Translations under genes and position numbers: made by a program | DNA from: Planomonospora sp. ID67723 | GTDB taxonomy: Bacteria > Actinomycetota > Actinomycetes > Streptosporangiales > Streptosporangiaceae | Direction: 5' to 3' | DNA length: 64,000 nucleotides | NCBI RefSeq assembly: GCF_015711605.1 | Contig: NZ_JABTEZ010000004.1 | Location: 248,001 to 312,000 of the forward strand | Part shown: one piece after another, positions 1-8,658 of the stretch | How the letters are laid out: each line of letters starts with the position of its first letter | Numbering within the stretch: position 1 is the stretch's first letter | The notes under the pieces: model-generated | The model's database searches: none | Told to the model about the DNA's origin: nothing | Seen by the model: only the letters and a program-made list of their open reading frames with translations

Positions 1-610
1 GCGCCAGCTCCCGCAGCGCGGTCAGGTTCCCCTCGCGGAAGTAGTTCGACAGCGCCGCGTCGATCTCCTGCGGTGCGTAGACGTTGCCGTGCGCCAGGCG
101 GCGGCGCAGTGCCTGGGGGGTCATGTCGACCAGCTCGACCTGTTCGGCCCGCCGTACGACCTCGTCCGGCACGGTCTCGTGCTGTGCCACTCCGGTGATC
201 TGCCGCACCACGTCGCCGACCGACTCCAGGTGCTGGATGTTGACCGTGGAGACGACGTCGATGCCGGCGTCCAGGATCTCCTCGACGTCCTGCCAGCGCT
301 TGGCGTTCTTCGACCCCGGAGCGTTGGTGTGAGCGAGCTCGTCGATGAGGGCGACTTCCGGCCGCCGGGCGATGACCGCCTCGGTGTCCAACTCGGTGAA
401 GATCTCACCCCGATGGGCCAGGGTCTTGCGGGGGACGAGCTCCATGCCGTCCGACAGCCCGGCGGTGCGGGTACGGCCGTGGGTCTCCACCAGGCCAATG
501 ACCACATCCCTGCCGCGCTCCACCCCGCGACGCCCCTCGCTCAGCATCGCGAAGGTCTTGCCCACCCCCGGCGCCGCACCCAGGTAGACCCGCAGCCGCC
601 CCCGTGGCAT
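1..610 (-). CDS. kdpD: KdpD sensor histidine kinase, N-terminal part (runs off the left edge)
   Basis: KdpD is the membrane sensor kinase that, with KdpE, controls the high-affinity potassium ATPase KdpFABC. About 203 N-terminal residues are visible and match the cytoplasmic KdpD domain: MPRGRLRVYLGAAPGVGKT (Walker A), then a region with VALIDELAHTNAPGSKNAKR, then a UspA-like stretch with NIQHLESVGDVV. The frame is open to position 1, so the transmembrane and kinase domains lie outside. The start was set at the ATG at 610 because the family begins MPRGRL; an in-frame ATG at 622 is possible. No kdpABC genes lie upstream. Instead there is about 150 bp and then an IS30 relic, so the gene sits at the border of the accessory region. 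Confidence 0.93.
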   Translation of the reverse strand, partial: MPRGRLRVYLGAAPGVGKTFAMLSEGRRGVERGRDVVIGLVETHGRTRTAGLSDGMELVPRKTLAHRGEIFTELDTEAVIARRPEVALIDELAHTNAPGSKNAKRWQDVEEILDAGIDVVSTVNIQHLESVGDVVRQITGVAQHETVPDEVVRRAEQVELVDMTPQALRRRLAHGNVYAPQEIDAALSNYFREGNLTALRELA

Positions 611-769
611 GCCGATCACCATTTCCCCGATCTCGAAACCTCGCCCAGCCCTCCAGGAGAAGGACCAAGACCCATGAAATAGCGATAATCGGAGCTTCCC
701 CCGCATCTTGACGCTTTCTCTACGCCGCCGGAGGGGTTGTTGACGCGATCCATACGCGTCTTGCCGGCG

Positions 770-1057
770 CGCCCGGGCATGGGCCTGCGCGTCGGCAGGA
801 CCGGCCCGGTAGTGCTCGCGGCCGCCGTTGCGGGGCCTGGCGCACGCCACCGCTTTGCGCGAGTAAACGGCGGATGCGGTGCATGGAGGCGCCCAGTGCG
901 CGGCCCATCACGTTGAACGACTCCCCGTTGCGCCATCGCCGCCAGATCTCGTCTTGCTGAGCGGGGGAGAACCCGTAGTCCCGCACACACACCTCCATGG
1001 CCCACATGATCATCCATGGGTGGTGCGTTGATCCCTTGAGGGTGCCACCACGACGAA
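770..1057 (-). mobile_element. IS30-family relic, 5' end with internal deletion
   Basis: The reverse strand encodes the start of an IS30-type transposase (MIMWAMEVCVRDYGFSPAQQ) nearly identical to the copy at 4375. After residue about 50 it jumps directly to a segment reading RNGGREHYRAGPADAQAHAR, which in IS30 proteins lies well downstream, so an internal piece is deleted. The remainder of the transposase and the far end are missing. The outer edge (about 1025-1057) resembles the terminal repeat of the 4333 copy (GGATCAACGCACCACC). It is non-functional and marks recombination next to kdpD. The inner boundary is approximate. Confidence 0.8.
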
Positions 1058-1100
1058 CGTGATCGATCGCTCCGCTTGCCGAGCCGGTGGCTTCGGGGTT

Positions 1101-1919
1101 TCAGTCAAAGGCGGGAAGCGAGGGAACAGCAGCGAGGCCGAGATAACGGCCTGCTGCGTTCAGAGCCGTACGGACATCGTCGGCGACCTGCTGTACGACG
1201 GAGTCCCCGCAGGCTTCAGGGGAGTGACCGAAGCCGATCCACACCTCGGCTGTGGTGCGGCCCCGGGAGATCCGCTCGCTGCAGGCGCCCGGTACGAGTT
1301 CCCCGAAGATGAGCAGTTCCTGTAGGCCCGCCGGGCGCCACCAGGCGAGCCACTGCGGTGACTCGTTGACGGCCCGGACGAGGCGTTCGGCGGCCTGGGC
1401 GTAGGCGCTGCCATGCGGCAGGCCGCGATCGGTGATGCTCCAGAACGCCTGCAGCCATTGCTTGCCGGGGTGGGAGTGGTCCGCGACGAACGGGGCGGCC
1501 GGCTCCTGCGGTTCCCCGTGCAGGGCCTTTCGGTAGGGGGCCAGGTGCTTCAGGAACTCCGGCCAGTCCGCGGCCCGGACCTCGCTGAGATAGTTGTCGT
1601 CGGCACGGGTGGCCAGATCGAACGCGACGGCGGCCAGCCGACGCAGGTCAGCGGAGACGGTGAAGGGGTTGCGGTCCAGCCAGTGATGAGCGACCTCATC
1701 GGGAGCGATTCCTGAGATGCGGGCTGCGACCAGGCAGGCGATCGCCAGGGCGGCCTCCACTTGGCCCTCCTCGGCGTAGTCCTCGTTGTCTCGGACGAAC
1801 TCGTCGAGCACCTCGGTCATAGCCGCCGCGATGTCATCGCTTTCTTCCAGTTCCGCGATGGCGTCGGCGGCCTCGTCGCTGTCGAAGGGGCCCTCGAAGA
1901 AGGGCGTCTGGTCATCCAT
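1101..1919 (-). CDS. DUF4259-type protein
   Basis: A 272-residue protein of unknown function. The N-terminus (MDDQTPFFEGPFDSDEAADA) resembles the DUF4259 signature, in which a G-x-F-D-N/S-D-x-A-x-D motif precedes a short acidic helical domain; the rest is helical with many Trp residues and no membrane segment. The ATG at 1919 was chosen because AAGGAG lies 8 nt upstream; the open frame extends further but without another good start. It stands alone between the IS30 relic and a divergently transcribed serine recombinase, with about 200 bp of shared upstream DNA. Domain assignment is by motif recognition only. Confidence 0.75.
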   Translation of the reverse strand: MDDQTPFFEGPFDSDEAADAIAELEESDDIAAAMTEVLDEFVRDNEDYAEEGQVEAALAIACLVAARISGIAPDEVAHHWLDRNPFTVSADLRRLAAVAFDLATRADDNYLSEVRAADWPEFLKHLAPYRKALHGEPQEPAAPFVADHSHPGKQWLQAFWSITDRGLPHGSAYAQAAERLVRAVNESPQWLAWWRPAGLQELLIFGELVPGACSERISRGRTTAEVWIGFGHSPEACGDSVVQQVADDVRTALNAAGRYLGLAAVPSLPAFD

Positions 1920-2002
1920 ACCGCGACTCCTTCCCAAAGGGGCGATCAGGGTATGCGCAGGAGTCACGGTCATGTCCAGCGAGGTGGTGTACGCAAGTCG
2001 AA

Positions 2003-2097
2003 CCTCCATCGGACACTCGTGATCTTGAAGAGCGGGCGGATGCGGCCTGCGCGGACGCCGTCTCATATAGGTGGTCCGGTGAACTGTCCGATGGAGG
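2003..2097. promoter_or_regulatory. 12-bp inverted repeat overlapping the promoter of the serine recombinase
   Basis: CCTCCATCGGAC (2003-2014) recurs exactly inverted as GTCCGATGGAGG (2086-2097), arms 71 bp apart. The right arm falls where the -35 box should be for a TACACT -10 at 2110-2115, which ends 6 nt before the GTG start at 2122. This looks like a recombinase binding site or res-type site that also permits autoregulation. Arms and spacing are seen; the role is inferred. Confidence 0.55.
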
Positions 2098-2121
2098 AGG
2101 GGTAAACGTTACACTTCCCGG

Positions 2122-2718
2122 GTGGCCGTCACCTTGATCGGATACGCCCGCTGCTCCACCGACGAGCAAGACCTCACCGCCCAGAAGGACATCCTGCTCG
2201 GGCTCGGGGTCGCCGCCGAGCGGATCTATCTCGACTACGGGCTCACCGGCACCAACCGGGCGCGGCCCGGACTTGATCAGGCCCTGGCCGCGGTGCGCGC
2301 CGGCGACACCCTCGTGGTGCCGAAACTCGATCGGCTGGCGCGCTCGGTGCCTGATGCCCGTGACATCGGCGACTCCCTCGCCACCCGCGGGGTACGGCTG
2401 TCGCTCGGCGGCACCCTGTATGACCCGCTCGACCCGATGGGCAAGATGTTCTTCAACATCCTGGCGACCGTCGCCGAGTTCGAAGTCGATCTGCTGCGCA
2501 TGCGCACCCGCGAGGGCATGGCTGTGGCCCGCGCGAAGGGCAGGCTGCGCGGCAAGCAGCCCAAGCTGGGCGTGCGCCAGCAGAGCGAGCTGCGCCGCAT
2601 GCACGGCACCGGTGAGTACACCATCGCCGACCTGGCGGAGCTGTTCTCGGTGTCGCGGCCGACGGTGTACCGGGTCCTTGCGCGGGTCGGCCGGGACCGT
2701 GCGGGCGGGGCGGCATGA
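2122..2718 (+). CDS. Serine recombinase (resolvase/invertase family)
   Basis: A 198-residue small serine recombinase. The N-terminal catalytic domain carries IGYARCSTDEQDL (nucleophile Ser after YARC) and KLDRLARSVPDA (the LDRLxR motif). The middle holds the E-helix (GKMFFNILATVAEFEVDLLR), and the C-terminus is a Hin-type helix-turn-helix ending SVSRPTVYRVLARVG. Length and layout match resolvases and invertases. There is no ribosome site just before the GTG; a TACACT -10 ends 6 nt upstream, so the transcript is probably leaderless. The stop overlaps the next gene (ATGA at 2715), so the two are translationally coupled. Confidence 0.92.
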   Translation: MAVTLIGYARCSTDEQDLTAQKDILLGLGVAAERIYLDYGLTGTNRARPGLDQALAAVRAGDTLVVPKLDRLARSVPDARDIGDSLATRGVRLSLGGTLYDPLDPMGKMFFNILATVAEFEVDLLRMRTREGMAVARAKGRLRGKQPKLGVRQQSELRRMHGTGEYTIADLAELFSVSRPTVYRVLARVGRDRAGGAA

Positions 2719-3635
2719 GGCGCCGCGAGGCCGGGCTCGATCGGGACGTGGCCGCGCTCCTGGCGGCCAGGGCGTTCACCGAGATCCGGTACCTGGCCGG
2801 GGACACCCGGCAGGCACCGGAAGACGGCTGTCCTGACGATGATCTGGACCGCATCAGGTTCCTGGCCAACCTGGGCCACAACCTGCCGGGGATCGCGCGG
2901 CCACGCCGCCCCTGGCGGCCGTCCCGCAGGGGCACGCGCGGCAGTGGTCGTCAGCAGGCGATGGCGAAACGGCCGATGGGCTGGGCCTGGCACACCACTG
3001 GCCCGGAAGGGCGCGCCTGGATGCTGCGTCACATCGAACAGGCCGGGCTTCGCTGGACGCCACCGCCGCCGCTCCCGGCCAATCGCAAGGGCCCGTTCCC
3101 CATGACGCTGCGGCAGCGCATCGGCGTCCTGCTGGGGCGCTGGCCGGTCAGAACCCCGGCCGGTCAGCGGCCGCTGCCCGCGCAGGCGCGTGTCCTCAAG
3201 GAACTCGACACCGACACCGTCTGCGCCCTGTACGAGGAGGCCGGACGGCTCCGGCTCGGCCTCGGTAAAGGCGGGCCCTGGCTACGGGCCCACCTGGACC
3301 CCGACGGCGTCCACTACCTGGTGCCGGATCCGGCGGACTACTACTGGCCTGGCCGCTCGGACGGCCGAGGCGAACAGATCCGTTGGTGGCAGTGCACCGC
3401 GCTCCTGCGGATGCAGGACGGCGAACAGGTCACCGGGATGCTCGCCGTCCTGCCCGACACGTTCACCGCCCTGCCCTCGACCCTGCGCCGAAGCCGGCAA
3501 CTGCGGCTGGTCCACCTCGTCCGCGCCACCGAACGCGACACCTACCTGTGGGGCCGCGACCACAAGGCCGCATGCGGCCCGCAGCGCTGCGGCTACGCCC
3601 CGGAGGACAACGATCCGGAGGCGGCCGGTGAGTAG
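2715..3635 (+). CDS. Hypothetical protein coupled to a serine recombinase
   Basis: A 306-residue protein I do not recognise. It starts at an ATG overlapping the recombinase stop and ends at a TAG that overlaps the next start. The N-terminal third is Arg-rich (PRRPWRPSRRGTRGSGR) and could contact DNA. The C-terminal half is rich in aromatic residues and ends with RATERDTYLWGRDHKAACG, so two Cys lie near the end. There is no signal peptide or membrane segment. Its tight coupling suggests a role with the recombinase, for example as accessory factor or cargo, but nothing shows this directly. Confidence 0.7.
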   Translation: MRRREAGLDRDVAALLAARAFTEIRYLAGDTRQAPEDGCPDDDLDRIRFLANLGHNLPGIARPRRPWRPSRRGTRGSGRQQAMAKRPMGWAWHTTGPEGRAWMLRHIEQAGLRWTPPPPLPANRKGPFPMTLRQRIGVLLGRWPVRTPAGQRPLPAQARVLKELDTDTVCALYEEAGRLRLGLGKGGPWLRAHLDPDGVHYLVPDPADYYWPGRSDGRGEQIRWWQCTALLRMQDGEQVTGMLAVLPDTFTALPSTLRRSRQLRLVHLVRATERDTYLWGRDHKAACGPQRCGYAPEDNDPEAAGE

Positions 3636-3816
3636 GAGACGGTACGTGGCCCGAGGAGTGCCGGGCGGCTATCGCATCTGGGACACCCGGGCCCGCCGAT
3701 GGTGGGGGGATCTCTACGAGTTGTGCCCCGACGATCTGCTGGCCGAGCTGAACGGCGACGCGGATTACGAGAAGATCACCGCTCTGCTCAAGAGATACCG
3801 GGCTCTCAAGCGCTGA
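3628..3816 (+). CDS. Small hypothetical protein, third gene of the recombinase operon
   Basis: A 62-residue basic protein starting at GTG 3628 inside the end of the preceding gene (GTGAGTAG). It begins MSRRRYVARGVPGGYRIWDT, continues through ARRWWGDLYELCPDDLLAEL and ends KRYRALKR. Such short proteins that open with a W-D-T-x-x-x-x-W-W-G pattern resemble small accessory proteins seen in actinomycete accessory DNA, but I cannot assign a function. The overlap with the upstream gene and the consistently GC-rich third codon positions support it being real. Confidence 0.6.
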   Translation: MSRRRYVARGVPGGYRIWDTRARRWWGDLYELCPDDLLAELNGDADYEKITALLKRYRALKR

Positions 3817-3911
3817 GCCGGCGTCTGCTCTGCTTCCCCTGCGGACGGGCCGACGGCGGCATCGGGATGAGCAGGTCACCCACCCCTGCCGGCGACCGAT
3901 GCCCGCGAGCC

Positions 3912-4229
3912 TCAGCACCATTCCTCGATGTAGAGCAGGCGCAGGCCGGTTTCATCGCCGAACTCGTAGCCCATGTACACGATGTCAGAGTCGGCAGACG
4001 CAGTCGTGAATGCGTAGTTTCGGCGTACCAGCTCCGACAGGGCACTCAGCTCCCCGTCCGGAACCCACCGCAGGTCGAAACCACCGGATTCACCCAGCAG
4101 GACCGGGACATCGCGGCGGCGCATCAGGCTTCGGACGGTCCTGGGGTCAAGTCTGCGCCTCCGTACGCGCCAGGTGCGACCATCGGGATCGGTCAGTTCA
4201 CCCGAAGAACCGGGGCTCAAGCCAGCCAT
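3912..4229 (-). CDS. Small hypothetical protein
   Basis: A 105-residue protein with no recognised domain. It starts MAGLSPGSSGELTDPDGRTW, has an Arg-rich stretch (WRVRRRRLDPRTVRSLMRRR) and ends GYEFGDETGLRLLYIEEWC. The start at ATG 4229 has AGGCGAG 9 nt upstream; the frame remains open to a TTG at 4283. It lies convergent to the recombinase operon and just outside the IS30 element. The compact size, acidic C-terminus and lack of membrane segments recall immunity or antitoxin-like proteins, but no partner is visible. Confidence 0.5.
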   Translation of the reverse strand: MAGLSPGSSGELTDPDGRTWRVRRRRLDPRTVRSLMRRRDVPVLLGESGGFDLRWVPDGELSALSELVRRNYAFTTASADSDIVYMGYEFGDETGLRLLYIEEWC

Positions 4230-4332
4230 GCCACGAGTCTCGCCTACTTGGCCCAGTACTCCCGAAGCCGCGCCGAGCCGCAAAGTAGCTGAGGGTAATC
4301 GTCTTCACGCTCTGCGATCGTCTTGGGCTTCA

Positions 4333-5585
4333 AATAACGATGGCAGCCTCAATGGATCAATGCATCACCCATGGATGATCATGTGGGCCATGGAGGTGTG
4401 TGTGCGGGACTACGGGTTCTCCCCTGCTCAGCAAGACGAGATCTGGCGGCGCTGGCGCAACGGGGAGTCGTTCAACGCGATGAGCCGCGCACTGGGCGCC
4501 CCCATGCATCACGTCCGGCGTTTTCTGGCGCAGAGCGGTGGCGTGCGCCAGGCACCGCAGCGACGTTGCGCACGGCACCTGACCGCCGTCGAACGCGAGG
4601 AGATCTCCCGGGGCATCGCCGCGGGGATGTCCGCCCGGCGGCTGGCCACGCGGCTGGGCAGGGCCTCCTCGACGATCTCCCGGGAGATCACCCGCAGGCG
4701 GCGGCCGTGAAAACTACCGGGCCGGTCCTGCCGACGCGCAGGCCTATGCGCGGGCACGGCGGCCGAAACCCGCCAAGCTGGCCCGGCATCCGGCACTGCG
4801 AGCGGCGGTGGAGGCGAAACTGGCCCTGTGCTGGTCGCCGGAGCAGATCTCCGGCTGGCTGCGCCGGCACCACCTGCACGACTCCGGCATGTGGATCTCA
4901 CACGAGGCGATCTACCTGTCGCTGTTCGATCCGCGCCGCCGCCGCGCGATCGACCGCACCCTGACCCAGCGGCTGCGCACCGCCCGCCCGATCCGCCAGC
5001 CGAAAGCGGCCCGCCGGCCCAGCGGCCGCGGCGTCCTGCGCGACATGGTCCCGCTCAGCGCCCGACCGGCCGAGGCCGACAACCGTACGGTGCCCGGTCA
5101 TTGGGAGGGGGACCTGGTGATGGGCAGCCGCCCGTCGGCCATCGCCACGCTGGTCGAGCGCACCAGCCGCTACACCTGCCTGGTCGCGCTGCCCGACGGT
5201 ATCAAGGCCGAGCAGGTCCGCCCCTATCTGAGCGGCAGCATCCTGGCCGTTCCGGAGCGGCTGCGGCGCTCGCTGACCTGGGACCGCGGCCGGGAGATGG
5301 CCGAGCGCCGCGCCTTCAGCGCCGCGACGGGCATGCCGGTCTACTTCTGCAAGCCGCGCAGCCCGTGGCAGCGGGGCACCAACGAGAACACCAACCGGCT
5401 GCTGCGCCAGTACCTGGCCAAGAACGCCGATCTGCGCGTCTTCACGCAAGCAGACCTGGATGCCATCGCGGCCGAGCTCAACGACCGCCCTCGGAAGATG
5501 CACGGCTACCGCAGCCCGGCGGAGGTCTACGCTGAGATCTTGAACAGCGGTGATGCGTTGATCCCCTGAGACCGCCATCGTTATT
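4333..5585 (+). mobile_element. IS30-family insertion sequence, complete ends, frameshifted transposase
   Basis: A 1,253-bp element. The left end (from 4333, AATAACGATGGCAGCCTC) and the right end (to 5585, read inverted as AATAACGATGGCGGTCTC) form imperfect terminal inverted repeats of about 37 bp that also share the block GGATCAA(T/C)GCATCACC. The single transposase is frameshifted. No clear target duplication flanks it. The right end abuts the 3' end of the DUF6578 gene, whose TAA stop lies within the IS. Relics of the same family occur at 770-1057 and 59975-60061. Confidence 0.9.
4375..5569 (+). pseudogene. IS30-family transposase with +1 frameshift
   Basis: Two open segments together make one IS30 transposase. 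The first runs from ATG 4375 to a TGA at about 4708 and carries the N-terminal helix-turn-helix (SARRLATRLGRASSTISREI). The second continues in another frame from about 4690 to 5569 and holds the DDE domain: WEGDLVMGS, then TWDRGREMAE, then SPWQRGTNENTNRL, the last containing the catalytic Glu. At 4685-4705 an extra base turns the expected R-N-G-G-R-E-N-Y reading into RRRRP-stop; the relic at 770-1057 keeps the uninterrupted reading at the same place. This is more likely mutation than programmed frameshifting. Confidence 0.88.
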
Positions 5586-5970
5586 GGGACACAGTCAAGT
5601 GCACCAGGTAGCCGACGAACTCCAGCTCGCCGAGGTCGGGCGTCCATCCGTCAGCGAAATCCAGCGCAGACAGCACAGCCGAACCCGCGACCGGGTACAA
5701 GATGCAGGGGTCTGCTTTGGCTCCTGAGGCATATCGGCAACGAACCGCAGTGATCGCGGCCACGGTCCCCCTGGTGGCCGGCATATCATCCGACAGGCCA
5801 CTGTGGTGCCCTCCGGTCGTAGCGACCACAGCGACGATCTCCTCTTTCGGTAGCACAGCCAGGAACTCGTCATCGACAGGGCCCAGCCGCCACGAAACGT
5901 ACGATCCGATGCTGAACGGATCACCGCAACACTCCATCAGCCAGCGATTGACCCATACGATGAGATCCAT
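5581..5970 (-). CDS. DUF6578-like protein, 3' end at the IS30 boundary
   Basis: About 129 residues starting at ATG 5970 (MDLIVWVNRWLMECCGDPFS). The opening hydrophobic strand, Trp, Cys-Cys-Gly-x-Pro-Phe and the late GWTPDLGELEFVGYLVHL segment match my recollection of DUF6578, a small actinomycete family of unknown function. An in-frame ATG at 6021 exists but the family starts near 5970. The stop codon TAA (5581-5583) lies in the terminal repeat of the neighbouring IS30, so the last residues may have been replaced by the insertion; most of the domain is present. Confidence 0.68.
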   Translation of the reverse strand: MDLIVWVNRWLMECCGDPFSIGSYVSWRLGPVDDEFLAVLPKEEIVAVVATTGGHHSGLSDDMPATRGTVAAITAVRCRYASGAKADPCILYPVAGSAVLSALDFADGWTPDLGELEFVGYLVHLTVSQ

Positions 5971-6305
5971 ACCGTCAGTGTGGTCGTCAATACGGTTCGA
6001 GGACATCCGGGCCAGTTCCATGTGCCTATTAAACGACCGTCCCGAAAACGTTCGCCCTGGGACGGCCCGCAGGATCCCTCCCAGGGCGATGTTTGTCGAT
6101 TCCCGAAGTCGTGTTCACGAGCGACCAGGCGTTTCGTGGCCGATTGCAGGGGACTTCGGAACTTTCTGATTCCTGTAGTCCCGTGCACGACGGGTCGATC
6201 CTGTCCGTACTCGTGTGCACGGCCCGTCGGCTCCGCCGTTTCCGCGGGATGAGCCGCGGCCGGGAATCGAGCGTCTCTTGGGAGTCCGGCCCGCGACCGC
6301 CCGGT

Positions 6306-6329
6306 GTTCCACTTCCAAGGAAGTGGAAC
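6306..6329. promoter_or_regulatory. Perfect 24-bp palindrome upstream of the second serine recombinase
   Basis: Two 11-bp arms, GTTCCACTTCC and GGAAGTGGAAC, separated by AA. Parts of the arm recur nearby (GGAAGTCGTTCCAC at about 6390, AACGTTCCAG at about 6407), giving several spaced half-sites within 130 bp of the recombinase start. This resembles the multi-subsite res region bound by small serine recombinases, but an operator is equally possible. Confidence 0.55.
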
Positions 6330-6456
6330 AATCCGCGGCGCCGGCGATCCCGGGCCGGGAAACCGGACACCGCCGGACACGCATCGTTCCGGAAGTCGTT
6401 CCACAAGAAACGTTCCAGAAAGGACGTACGAAGACGAATTACGGTACGCTCGGAGC

Positions 6457-7065
6457 ATGGGAACCGGCAACGATCACCCTCAGGGCGGCATGGAACTCGG
6501 CTACGCCCGCGTCTCCACCACCAAGCAGTCCCTGGAACGCCAACTCGACGCCCTGACCGCCGCCGGGATCGGCGACGAACGGATCTACCTCGACAAGAAG
6601 ACCGGCACCACCGTCGACCGCGACGGACTGAAGGCCCTGCTGGCCTACGCCCGGCCCGGCGACACCATCGTCGTCCACACCCTGGACCGGCTCGGCCGCA
6701 ACCTGCGCGAGGTCCTCAACCTGGTGCACGACCTGGCCGAGCGCGGCATCGGTGTGCGATCTCTGGCCGACCCGCTGCCGATCAACACCACCGACGAGGG
6801 CATGGGCCGCATCGCCTTCCTGTTGCTGGCCCTGTTCGCCGAGATGGAACGTACCTTCACCGCCGAGCGTGCCGCCCACGCCCGCGCCGTGGCCGAAGCC
6901 TCCGGCCGCCAGGTCGGCCGCCCCGTCGCCCACCCCGAAGACAAGATCGAGTACGCCCAGCTCCTGAAGGCTCAGGGCGATTCCCTCGGTGTCATCGCCG
7001 CCAAGACCGGTATCCCCAAGACCTCCCTGCACCGCTACCTCGGCACCGACCAGATCAACCGGTGA
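6457..7065 (+). CDS. Serine recombinase (resolvase family)
   Basis: A 202-residue small serine recombinase. The catalytic motif is [20 protein letters not shown] (nucleophile Ser after YARV), followed by [19 protein letters not shown] (LDRLGR motif). The E-helix region is [19 protein letters not shown], then [20 protein letters not shown] and a C-terminal helix-turn-helix ([19 protein letters not shown]). The start may be ATG 6457 (CGGAGC upstream) or ATG 6490. It differs clearly from the copy at 2122, so the two were acquired separately. A palindrome-rich leader and flanking inverted repeats suggest it acts on its own ends. Confidence 0.92.
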   Translation: MGTGNDHPQGGMELGYARVSTTKQSLERQLDALTAAGIGDERIYLDKKTGTTVDRDGLKALLAYARPGDTIVVHTLDRLGRNLREVLNLVHDLAERGIGVRSLADPLPINTTDEGMGRIAFLLLALFAEMERTFTAERAAHARAVAEASGRQVGRPVAHPEDKIEYAQLLKAQGDSLGVIAAKTGIPKTSLHRYLGTDQINR

Positions 7066-7168
7066 AGCCGACTTCGGGAATCAGTGCAGACCCTTCCTGT
7101 CAAAATGGGTAGAGGTGGAAAACAAGCACGAAACTCTGTCGTGAGGGCGGGGAAGGAGACATCCCCTC

Positions 7169-7576
7169 GTGGACGCACAGCAACCAGAGCACGAGGTTCC
7201 CGACCCTGAGGTACGCGAACGGCCCGTGGCCCGTCGCTACAGCGCGGCCTACAAGGCCCGGATCCTGGCCGAGTACGAGCAGCTCGACAAGGCCGGCAAG
7301 GGCGCGCTGATGCGCCGCGAGGGCCTGTACTCCTCGCTGATCTCCGGCTGGAGAACGGCCCGCGACCACGGCGCGGCCCAAGCGCTGGCCCGGCCGGTCG
7401 GACGCCCGAAGGCCGACCCGAGGGACAAGAAGATCGAGGCCCTGGAAGGGGAGATCGAACGGCTGCGCGCCGAACTCGGCACGACCCGCCAGGTGATCGA
7501 GGTGCAGGGAAAACTCTTCGCACTGCTGGATCAGCTCGCCACCAGCAGCGAGACACCGGATCGGGGCGAGAAGTAG
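7169..7576 (+). CDS. IS3-family transposase OrfA
   Basis: A 135-residue DNA-binding subunit. It has the helix-turn-helix of the family ([20 protein letters not shown], then [20 protein letters not shown]) and a C-terminal leucine-zipper-like coiled coil ([20 protein letters not shown]). The GTG start at 7169 is preceded by AAGGAG 12 nt away. It overlaps OrfB in the -1 frame. The tetra-A run at 7510-7513 (GGGAAAACTC) is a plausible slippage site for production of the OrfAB fusion transposase. Confidence 0.9.
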   Translation: MDAQQPEHEVPDPEVRERPVARRYSAAYKARILAEYEQLDKAGKGALMRREGLYSSLISGWRTARDHGAAQALARPVGRPKADPRDKKIEALEGEIERLRAELGTTRQVIEVQGKLFALLDQLATSSETPDRGEK

Positions 7577-8628
7577 AGGCGGCCCGCCTGATCGAGCAGG
7601 CCCAGTACGCGGCGGTCACCGAACTGGAGCCGGTCATCGGCCGCAAGCAGGCGCTGGCCGCGTACGGTGTCGCGCAGGCCACCTGGTACCGCCGCCACCG
7701 CAAGAGCCCGCTGCCCGAGCGGCCCGCCCGAGCGCGCCGACCGCACCCGGCCACCCTCAGCCCGGCCGAATGCGAGCACATCCGCGGCCTGCTCAACAGC
7801 GAGCGATTCTGGGACCGCTCGCCGACGTCGGTCTACTACATGCTGCTGGATGAAGGGCTCTACCTGGCCTCGGAGTCGACGTTCTACCGGATTCTGCGGC
7901 GCCATGGCGAGGTCGGCCGCGATCGCCGCCGCCAGGCCACGCCTGCGAACGCCTCGGTCCCGCACCTGTTCGCCGATGCGCCCAACCGGGTGTGGGCCTG
8001 GGACATCACCAAGCTGCGCGGCCCGGACAAGGGCATCTGGTACCACCTGTACACGATCATCGACATCCACAGCCGCTACGTCGTGGGCTGGATGGTCGCC
8101 ACCCGTGAGTCCGCGACCCTGGCCAGGCGCCTGATCACGGCCACCGCCCGCGCCCAGGGCATCGACGAGGGCACTTTGACGCTGCACGCCGACCGGGGCA
8201 GCTCGATGAGGTCCAAGACCGTCGCCGAGTTGCTCATCGACCTGGGCGTGGCCAAGTCCCACTCCCGTCCGCGCACCAGCAACGACAACCCGTACATCGA
8301 GGCGAGTTTCAAGACCCTGAAGTACTGTCCAGAGTTCCCGGGCCGGTTCGGCTCCAAAGAGCATGCCCGCCAGTTCTGCGCCGGGTTCTACCGCTGGTAC
8401 AACCATGATCACTACCATTCCGGGATCAAGTACCAGCATCCCGTCGATGTGCACTACGGCCGCGCCGCGGCCGTGCGCGACCAGCGTGCCGCGGTCCTGG
8501 CCGCCGCGCACGCGGCCCGTCCCGAGCGTTTCCCCCACGGCCCGCCCACTCCACCGGCCCTGCCCGGACCCGCGTGGATCAACAAACCCCGACCAGAGCC
8601 CGAAACAGATAACCGGGCACAGAATTAA
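7510..8628 (+). CDS. IS3-family transposase OrfB (DDE integrase core), -1 frame of OrfA
   Basis: The open frame runs through the end of OrfA and contains a full integrase core: [11 protein letters not shown] (first Asp), [13 protein letters not shown] (second Asp) and [17 protein letters not shown] (Glu). Upstream is the OrfB N-terminus with [20 protein letters not shown]. There is no good independent start before this N-terminal domain, so expression most likely depends on -1 frameshifting near 7510; the coordinate given is that site, not a start codon. The last residues, [12 protein letters not shown], match the family's usual C-terminus. No internal stops: the element may still be active. 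Confidence 0.88.
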   Translation, partial: KTLRTAGSARHQQRDTGSGREVEAARLIEQAQYAAVTELEPVIGRKQALAAYGVAQATWYRRHRKSPLPERPARARRPHPATLSPAECEHIRGLLNSERFWDRSPTSVYYMLLDEGLYLASESTFYRILRRHGEVGRDRRRQATPANASVPHLFADAPNRVWAWDITKLRGPDKGIWYHLYTIIDIHSRYVVGWMVATRESATLARRLITATARAQGIDEGTLTLHADRGSSMRSKTVAELLIDLGVAKSHSRPRTSNDNPYIEASFKTLKYCPEFPGRFGSKEHARQFCAGFYRWYNHDHYHSGIKYQHPVDVHYGRAAAVRDQRAAVLAAAHAARPERFPHGPPTPPALPGPAWINKPRPEPETDNRAQN

Positions 8629-8658
8629 CTGAAGCTAACAACCTAAGATCATTTGACA

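Larger units (their letters stand above)
6098..7082. mobile_element. Putative mobile unit: serine recombinase gene between 21-bp inverted repeats
   Basis: GATTCCCGAAGTCG followed two bases later by TTCAC at 6098-6118 recurs inverted at 7062-7082 (19 of 21 positions match). The pair brackets only the recombinase gene and its leader; the right copy overlaps the gene's stop codon. Such brackets can be ends of a small transposable unit or crossover sites. An IS3 element begins only 15 bp beyond the right repeat. Repeats are seen; mobility is inferred. Confidence 0.5.
7098..8658 (+). mobile_element. IS3-family insertion sequence, apparently intact
   Basis: A 1,561-bp element with 5'-TG...CA-3' ends typical of IS3: TGTCAAAATG at 7098 and, inverted, TGTCAAATGA ending at 8658. 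It carries overlapping orfA and orfB in the -1 arrangement used by the family. There is no matching target duplication, and the two flanks are unrelated (recombinase unit on the left, a truncated MerR gene on the right). A deletion or rearrangement therefore followed insertion. Confidence 0.85.

Noticed and set aside
4680-4710. Programmed frameshift in the IS30 transposase
   Set aside because: No slippery heptamer, the shift is +1, and IS30 elements normally use one frame; the relic at 770-1057 lacks the extra base.
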